A stretch of DNA of 64,000 bases from Actinopolymorpha rutila (GTDB taxonomy: Bacteria > Actinomycetota > Actinomycetes > Propionibacteriales > Actinopolymorphaceae), in contig NZ_JACBZH010000001.1 of NCBI RefSeq assembly GCF_013407855.1, forward strand, positions 6,692,838-6,756,837, in the 5' to 3' direction. The notes below the pieces were generated by a model. The model did not search any database and was not told the origin of the DNA. It was given only the letters and a program-made list of their open reading frames with translations. Made by a program: the position numbers and the translations under genes. Of the stretch, positions 59,579 through 64,000 are shown piece after piece (the stretch's first letter is position 1; each line of letters opens with the position of its first letter).

Positions 59579-61081
59579 ATGCCACAGCGCAGAGATGCCG
59601 GGTCCGTCCCGTCCGAGCCCGCCCAGTCGCCCGCCCAGTCGTCCTTCCATCCATCCGTCCAGCAGGAGCACGGCCGGCCCGAGCCCGTGCGGCCGGAGAC
59701 CGGAGCGGAGTTGCTGCGGCGGGTCGCCCAGGAGCAGTCCTCCGGCCGGATTCCCGCCCTCACCGCCGCGGTGATGCGCGACGGGGCGCTCGCGTGGAGC
59801 GGCGGCCGCGGCCGGGTCGGCGGCACCCGCCCGGACGCGGACACGCAGTCGCGGATCGGGTCGATCAGCAAGACGTTCACCGCGGTGCTGGTGGCCCGGC
59901 TGCGCGACGAGGGCCGGCTGGACTTCGCCGACCCACTCGACCGGCACGTGCCGGGTACGCCGTTCGGCGACCGCACGCTCGCGCAGCTGCTCGCGCACGT
60001 GTCCGGGCTGCAGGCGGAGACGAACGGTCCGTGGTGGGAGCGCACCCCGGGAGCGGAGTGGCCCGGGCTCGCGGAGACGCTGGACGGCGGGGTTGCCAGG
60101 CAGCGGGCCGGCCGCCGCTTCCACTACTCCAACCTGGGCTTCGGCGTGCTCGGCGAGGTCGTGGCCCGGCACCGGGGCTGCTCGTGGTGGGAGGCGCTGC
60201 GGAGCGAGGTGCTGGAGCCGCTGGAGCTTCGCCGTACGACGTACGCACCGCAGCGGCCGCACGCGTCCGGGTATGCCGTACACCCGTGGGCCGATGTCGT
60301 ACTCCCCGAACCCGACCACGACGCGGGCGCGATGGCACCGGCCGGGCAGCTGTGGTCGACCGTCGCGGACCTGGCCCGGTGGGCGGCGTTCGCGGCCGGG
60401 GACACCGGCGGCGTGCTCAGCCCCGACACGCTGGCGGAGATGCGCGAGCCGCACGCGGTGGAGCAGGCGCCGACCTGGACCTCGGGGTACGGGCTGGGCT
60501 GGCAGGTGCTGCGGGCCGGTGAGCGCACCCTCGTCGGCCACGGCGGCTCGATGCCGGGCTTCCTCGCCGGGTTGTACGTCGACGTCGAGCAGAACCTCGG
60601 CGGGGTATGCCTGGGCAACACGACCTCGGGGCTGCGGCCGCTCGGCCTGGTGTCGGACCTGATCGACGTGGTGGAGGCGCGCGAGCCCCGGCTTGCACCG
60701 GAGTGGACGCCGGTGCCGAGCCTGCCCGCGGGGACGCTGGACCTGGTGGGGCCGTGGTACTGGGGCCCGATGGCGTCGGCGCTGCGGGCCGGGCGGGACG
60801 GGATGCTCGACCTGCGCCCGATCGGCGAGGGTGGCCGGGCGTCGCGGTTTCGGCCGAACGCCGACGGCACCTGGACCGGGCTGGACGGCTACTACGCCGG
60901 GGAGACGCTGCGGGTCGGCCGCTGCCCCGACGGCGAGGTGACCCATCTGGACATCGCGACGTTCATCTACGCCCGTGAGCCGTATGACCCGAACGCCCCG
61001 ATCCCCGGCGGCGTGCACCCGGCCGGGTGGACCGGGACCGACCGGAACGGCAGCTCTGCTGGCAGCACGGACGGCGAGTGA
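59579..61081 (+). CDS. Class C beta-lactamase-like serine hydrolase
   Basis: 500 residues from ATG 59579. GSISKTFTAVLVARL holds Ser95-x-x-Lys98, FHYSNLGFGVLGEVVARH the Tyr-Ser-Asn motif, and LVGHGGSMPGFLAG the KTG-equivalent. The first ~40 residues (Pro/Ser/Gln-rich) are probably flexible and the last ~150 form a beta-rich domain (WYWGPMASALRAGRDGMLDL). No signal peptide. A cytoplasmic esterase or D-aminopeptidase-type enzyme. Divergent from purF over 70 bp. Confidence 0.9.
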   Translation: MPQRRDAGSVPSEPAQSPAQSSFHPSVQQEHGRPEPVRPETGAELLRRVAQEQSSGRIPALTAAVMRDGALAWSGGRGRVGGTRPDADTQSRIGSISKTFTAVLVARLRDEGRLDFADPLDRHVPGTPFGDRTLAQLLAHVSGLQAETNGPWWERTPGAEWPGLAETLDGGVARQRAGRRFHYSNLGFGVLGEVVARHRGCSWWEALRSEVLEPLELRRTTYAPQRPHASGYAVHPWADVVLPEPDHDAGAMAPAGQLWSTVADLARWAAFAAGDTGGVLSPDTLAEMREPHAVEQAPTWTSGYGLGWQVLRAGERTLVGHGGSMPGFLAGLYVDVEQNLGGVCLGNTTSGLRPLGLVSDLIDVVEAREPRLAPEWTPVPSLPAGTLDLVGPWYWGPMASALRAGRDGMLDLRPIGEGGRASRFRPNADGTWTGLDGYYAGETLRVGRCPDGEVTHLDIATFIYAREPYDPNAPIPGGVHPAGWTGTDRNGSSAGSTDGE

Positions 61082-61089
61082 GCCGGAGA

Positions 61090-61458
61090 TCAGTTGCGCC
61101 GGGGCGCCATCTGGTGCTCCCTGGTCAGCGTGGTCCGGGCGCGCCGGCACATGGCGGTGAGCGCCGCCGCCTGCCGGTCGCCCGGGTCGGACTCACCGGA
61201 CTCCCCCAGCGCCGCCGCCCCGTCGCCCGGGGCCGGCTCGGAGAAGGCGCTGATCGCCCGCATCAGGATCGTCCACTGCGGGTGCGGCACCACGCCTTCG
61301 AGTTCGGTCATTCCGTCAGCGTGACTTTCGGTGGTCACATAGCGTGCAAGGATTGCCGTGCCGGCGAGCGCCAGCGCCTGCAGGCCGGCCTGGCCGAGGG
61401 CTACCGCGTCGATCTCGTCGAGCCCGCCCGACGACACGCGAGAGGCATTCGAAAGCAT
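61090..61458 (-). CDS. Conserved small protein of unknown function
   Basis: 122 residues from ATG 61458. An N-terminal helical part (EIDAVALGQAGLQALALAGT, AILARYVTTESHADGMTELE) is followed by HPQWTILMRAISAFSEPAPG, a disordered Gly/Glu/Ser stretch, and RQAAALTAMCRRARTTLTRE. No motif suggests an enzyme. Convergent with the serine hydrolase (8-base gap) and divergent from the gene at 61516. Function not inferable. Confidence 0.7.
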   Translation of the reverse strand: MLSNASRVSSGGLDEIDAVALGQAGLQALALAGTAILARYVTTESHADGMTELEGVVPHPQWTILMRAISAFSEPAPGDGAAALGESGESDPGDRQAAALTAMCRRARTTLTREHQMAPRRN

Positions 61459-61515
61459 GTTCGAACGCTATCAGGTAGCCGGCCGACCCGCCAGCGTCAC
61501 CGGGAGGTCGTTCAC

Positions 61516-62088
61516 ATGACGATGACCCAAGGTTCCGCCCGGACCCTGATCCCCGCGGCGGCCCGGGAGTTCGGCGCCCGCGTGCACGGCGTACCCCCTG
61601 ACGGCTGGTCCGCACCCACCCCCTGCACCGAGTGGTCGGTGCGCGACCTGGTCAACCACCTGGTCGCCGAGCACCTGTGGGCGCCGCACCTGCTTCGGGG
61701 CGAGACCATCGAGCAGGTGGGCGACCGCTACGACGGGGACGTGCTCGGCGAGAATCCGGTCGCCGCCTGGGACGCCGCCGTCACCGCCTCGCTGGCCGCG
61801 TGGGAGGAGGCGAGGGACGACGACACCGTTCATCTGTCGTTCGGCGACACCTCGGTGGAGGAGTACGCCGAGCAGATGCTGACCGACCTCGTGGTGCACG
61901 CCTGGGACCTGGCCCGCGGCGCCGGCCTGGACGACCGGCTGGACCCCCGCGCGGTGCGGCACGTCTGGGAGTACGCCTCGGTGCGGGTGCCCCAGTGGCA
62001 GGGCAGCAGTATGCTCGCGCCGCCGGTCCGCACCGCCTCCGACGACATTCAGGACCAACTGATCGCCCTGGTCGGCCGGCGGCCCTGA
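61516..62088 (+). CDS. DinB-fold TIGR03086-type metal-binding protein
   Basis: 190 residues from ATG 61516. WSAPTPCTEWSVRDLVNHLV supplies the first His of the maleylpyruvate-isomerase/DinB four-helix metal site, and QMLTDLVVHAWDLARGAGLD the His/Asp pair. Some family members bind zinc and transfer thiols (mycothiol-type), but most are uncharacterised. Probably cytoplasmic. A 13-bp tandem repeat follows its stop. Confidence 0.9.
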   Translation: MTMTQGSARTLIPAAAREFGARVHGVPPDGWSAPTPCTEWSVRDLVNHLVAEHLWAPHLLRGETIEQVGDRYDGDVLGENPVAAWDAAVTASLAAWEEARDDDTVHLSFGDTSVEEYAEQMLTDLVVHAWDLARGAGLDDRLDPRAVRHVWEYASVRVPQWQGSSMLAPPVRTASDDIQDQLIALVGRRP

Positions 62089-62125
62089 TCGACGGCCCTG
62101 GTCGACGGCCCTGGTCGACGGCCCT
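62089..62125. repeat. Three copies of a 13-bp tandem repeat
   Basis: TCGACGGCCCTGG repeats (62089, 62102, and a shortened copy at 62115) directly after the stop of the DinB-like gene; the first copy also echoes the last codons (GGCGGCCCTGATC). Confidence 0.85.
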
Positions 62126-62253
62126 GACAGGTGCCCCAGGCTGGTGGACTAGACAGGTGGGCCAGACAGGTAGGCCCGGTCGGCGACCCCGACCGCGGTC
62201 CGACAAGAGCCCCGGCCACCACACCGGGACGACACACCAGCAGTGGAGATCGA

Positions 62254-63300
62254 ATGCGCGCGCTCGTGAAGGCCAAGGCCGAGCCCGGTCTGTGGCTGGA
62301 GGAGGTCCCCGAACCCGAGCCGGGCCCGGGCGAGGCGCTCGTCCAGGTCCTGCAGACCGGCATCTGCGGCACCGACCTGCACATCCTGAACTGGGACGAG
62401 TGGGCTCGGACCCACGTGTCCGTCCCGCTGGTGGTCGGCCACGAGTTCGTCGGCCGGGTGGTCGAGGTCGGCGCCGGCGTGGACCGGGTGGCGGTCGGTG
62501 ACCTGGTGAGCGGCGAGGGTCACCTGGTGTGCGGTCGCTGCCGCAACTGCATGGCCGGCCGCCGGCACCTCTGCGCGCACACCCAGGGAGTGGGAATCAC
62601 CCGGGCCGGCGCGTTCGCCGACCACCTCACCCTGCCGGCCGGCAACCTGTGGAAGCACCCGGCCGACATCAACCTCGACGTGGCCACGATCTTCGACCCG
62701 TTCGGCAACGCCGTGCACACCGCGCTGGCGTTCCCGGTGGTCAACGAGGACGTCCTGATCACCGGCGCCGGCCCGATCGGCCTGATGGCGGCGGCCGTGG
62801 TCCGGCACGCCGGCGCGCGCCACGTGGTGATCACCGACGTCAACCCGTACCGCCTCGAACTCGCCCGCAAGGTGGGCGTCACCGCGGCCGTCGACGTCTC
62901 CCGCACCACCCTTCCGCAGGTCCAGGCCGACCTCGGCATGAAGGAGGGCTTCGACGTCGGGCTGGAGATGTCCGGCCACCCGAGCGCGCTGCCGGCCATG
63001 GTCGACTCGATGTCCCACGGCGGCCGGATCGCGGTCCTCGGGCTGCCGTCGGGGCCGATCAGCATCGACTGGAGCCGGGTCGTACTCTCCATGCTGACCA
63101 TCCAGGGCATCTACGGCCGGCAGATGTACGAGACGTGGTACGCGATGTCGGTGCTGGTCGAGGAGGGCCTGGACATCTCCCCGGTGGTCACCCACCGGTT
63201 CCCGGCCGCCGAGTACGAACAGGCCTTCGCGACCCTGCGCGACGGCAACTGCGGCAAGGTGATCCTCGACTGGAGACAGGACTCGCCGGCGGGGAGCTGA
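62254..63300 (+). CDS. tdh: L-threonine 3-dehydrogenase
   Basis: 348 residues from ATG 62254. Catalytic zinc: Cys38 (GICGTDLH), His63-Glu64 (VVGHEFVG). Structural zinc: Cys93, 96, 99 and 107 (LVCGRCRNCMAGRRHLC). NAD fold: LITGAGPIGLMAAAVVRHAG. FDPFGNAVHTALAFPV and GIYGRQMYETWYAMSVLVEE are specific to threonine 3-dehydrogenases. It oxidises L-threonine to 2-amino-3-ketobutyrate, which the next gene (kbl) cleaves. It is the first gene of a two-gene operon. Confidence 0.96.
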   Translation: MRALVKAKAEPGLWLEEVPEPEPGPGEALVQVLQTGICGTDLHILNWDEWARTHVSVPLVVGHEFVGRVVEVGAGVDRVAVGDLVSGEGHLVCGRCRNCMAGRRHLCAHTQGVGITRAGAFADHLTLPAGNLWKHPADINLDVATIFDPFGNAVHTALAFPVVNEDVLITGAGPIGLMAAAVVRHAGARHVVITDVNPYRLELARKVGVTAAVDVSRTTLPQVQADLGMKEGFDVGLEMSGHPSALPAMVDSMSHGGRIAVLGLPSGPISIDWSRVVLSMLTIQGIYGRQMYETWYAMSVLVEEGLDISPVVTHRFPAAEYEQAFATLRDGNCGKVILDWRQDSPAGS

Positions 63301-63316
63301 CCCCGGAAGGACGGAC

Positions 63317-64000
63317 TTGGCTGACATGGCCTACACGATGCGCGACCACCTGCGGACCCAGCTCGCGGAGATCCGGGCGGCCGGGCTCGCCAAGGACGAG
63401 CGCCCGCTCACCACGCCGCAGAACGCCAACGTCGGCGTCGCCGACGGCCAGCGGGTCCTCAACCTGTGCGCCAACAACTACCTCGGGCTGGCCGACCACC
63501 CCGACCTCATCGCGGCGGCGAAGGCCGGCCTGGACGAGTGGGGCTTCGGGATGGCGTCGGTGCGGTTCATCTGCGGCACCCAGGAGCTGCACAAGCGGCT
63601 GGAGAACCGCATCTCGGCGTTCCTCGGGACCGACGACACGATCCTGTACAGCTCCTGCTTCGACGCCAACGCCGGACTCTTCGAGACGCTGCTGGGCCCG
63701 GAGGACGCGATCATCTCCGACGCGCTCAACCACGCGAGCATCATCGACGGCGTGCGCCTGTGCAAGGCGCGCCGCTTCCGCTACCGAAACCGCGACATGG
63801 CCGACCTCGAGGCGCAGCTGAAGGACGCCTCGGACGCACGGTTCAAGATGATCGCCACCGACGGCGTCTTCTCCATGGACGGCTACTTCGCCCCACTGCG
63901 CGAGATCTGCGACCTCGCCGACGCCTACGGCGCGCTGGTGATGGTCGACGACTCCCACGCGGTGGGCTTCATCGGCGAGCACGGCCGGGGTACGCCCGAA
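63317..64000 (+). CDS. kbl: Glycine C-acetyltransferase (2-amino-3-ketobutyrate CoA ligase), 3' end outside window
   Basis: 228 residues visible; no stop before the window edge. TTG 63317 is chosen because GGAAGG ends six bases before it; ATG 63326 is the alternative. YTMRDHLRTQLAEIRAAGLA is the conserved start, NLCANNYLGLADHPDLIAAA the aminotransferase-fold entry, and VDDSHAVGFIGEHGRG the PLP-contact Asp/His region; the PLP lysine lies beyond the edge. It splits 2-amino-3-ketobutyrate with CoA into glycine and acetyl-CoA, completing threonine breakdown with tdh, whose stop is 16 bases upstream. Confidence 0.96.
   Translation, partial: MADMAYTMRDHLRTQLAEIRAAGLAKDERPLTTPQNANVGVADGQRVLNLCANNYLGLADHPDLIAAAKAGLDEWGFGMASVRFICGTQELHKRLENRISAFLGTDDTILYSSCFDANAGLFETLLGPEDAIISDALNHASIIDGVRLCKARRFRYRNRDMADLEAQLKDASDARFKMIATDGVFSMDGYFAPLREICDLADAYGALVMVDDSHAVGFIGEHGRGTPE

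Noticed and set aside
59054..61150. Long minus-strand frame across purF and a serine hydrolase
   Set aside because: Shadow of two well-identified genes; Arg/Pro/Gly-rich with no family pattern.
1..64000. Search for rRNA, tRNA, insertion sequences, integrases or phage genes
   Set aside because: None recognised by eye on either strand; a covariance-model scan would be needed to exclude a tRNA or small RNA.

Overview
The window is GC-rich actinobacterial chromosome (very high third-position GC, frequent GTG/TTG starts, many 4-base start/stop overlaps). The order bldC - conserved protein - vdh - DUF3073 - purM - purF at 51.7-59.5 kb is the arrangement I recall from Streptomyces coelicolor around bldC. 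Gene content (GH127, many small acetyltransferases, VOC proteins and phosphotransferases) fits a large-genome soil actinomycete such as Kribbella, Actinopolymorpha or Nocardioides. That genus guess is inference. No rRNA, tRNA, CRISPR array, insertion sequence or phage module was recognised.

Layout. 0-9.5 kb: a GH127 arabinofuranosidase-type enzyme, then small accessory genes: GNATs, VOC proteins, a MarR/methyltransferase pair, an APH-type kinase, a PhyH/AAA pair, a tiny HTH protein and a nucleotidyltransferase. 9.5-28 kb: a scarred segment. It carries gene remnants of the aminoglycoside-phosphotransferase (APH) superfamily, a 5'-truncated PHP phosphoesterase, a truncated response regulator, a frameshifted membrane protein, a decayed secreted protein and a DinB-like chimera with an internal stop. 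These are mixed with intact genes, including a truncated-globin/ankyrin fusion, a papain-like protease, a dormancy-type nitroreductase, a class-C serine hydrolase and recQ. 28-46 kb: APH kinase, MscS, YihY, serine hydrolase, asparagine synthetase, MFS transporter, a YkgJ-like/pentapeptide fusion coupled to a TetR gene, VOC, secreted SGNH esterase, NUDIX, sulfotransferase, L,D-transpeptidase lipoprotein, HAD phosphatase, and a MarR/VOC divergent pair. 46.9-51.3 kb: a five-gene MoxR-DUF58-DUF4129 operon. 51.7-64 kb: the conserved bldC/vdh/purM/purF block with a ThuA and a uronate-dehydrogenase-like gene inserted, then a serine hydrolase, small conserved proteins and the threonine-degradation pair tdh-kbl, which runs off the right edge.

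Regulation visible in the sequence. Four regulator genes have dyad-symmetric sites directly at their starts: the MarR at 3.85 kb, the small HTH at 7.87 kb (two 16-bp copies), the TetR at 38.7 kb (two 13-bp palindromes shared with a divergent VOC gene) and the MarR at 46.2 kb (a 16-bp inverted repeat framing a divergent promoter). Strong intrinsic terminators are at 18.45, 39.25, 44.3, 51.63 and 54.26 kb. Short tandem repeats of 9-16 bp recur, both inside genes (asnB, GNAT, nitroreductase, pentapeptide protein) and in spacers (40.75, 54.3 and 62.1 kb).

The most unusual points are the globin-ankyrin fusion; the pattern of head-to-head gene pairs that have both lost their 5' ends at one breakpoint; and the YkgJ-like/pentapeptide protein translationally coupled to a TetR regulator.
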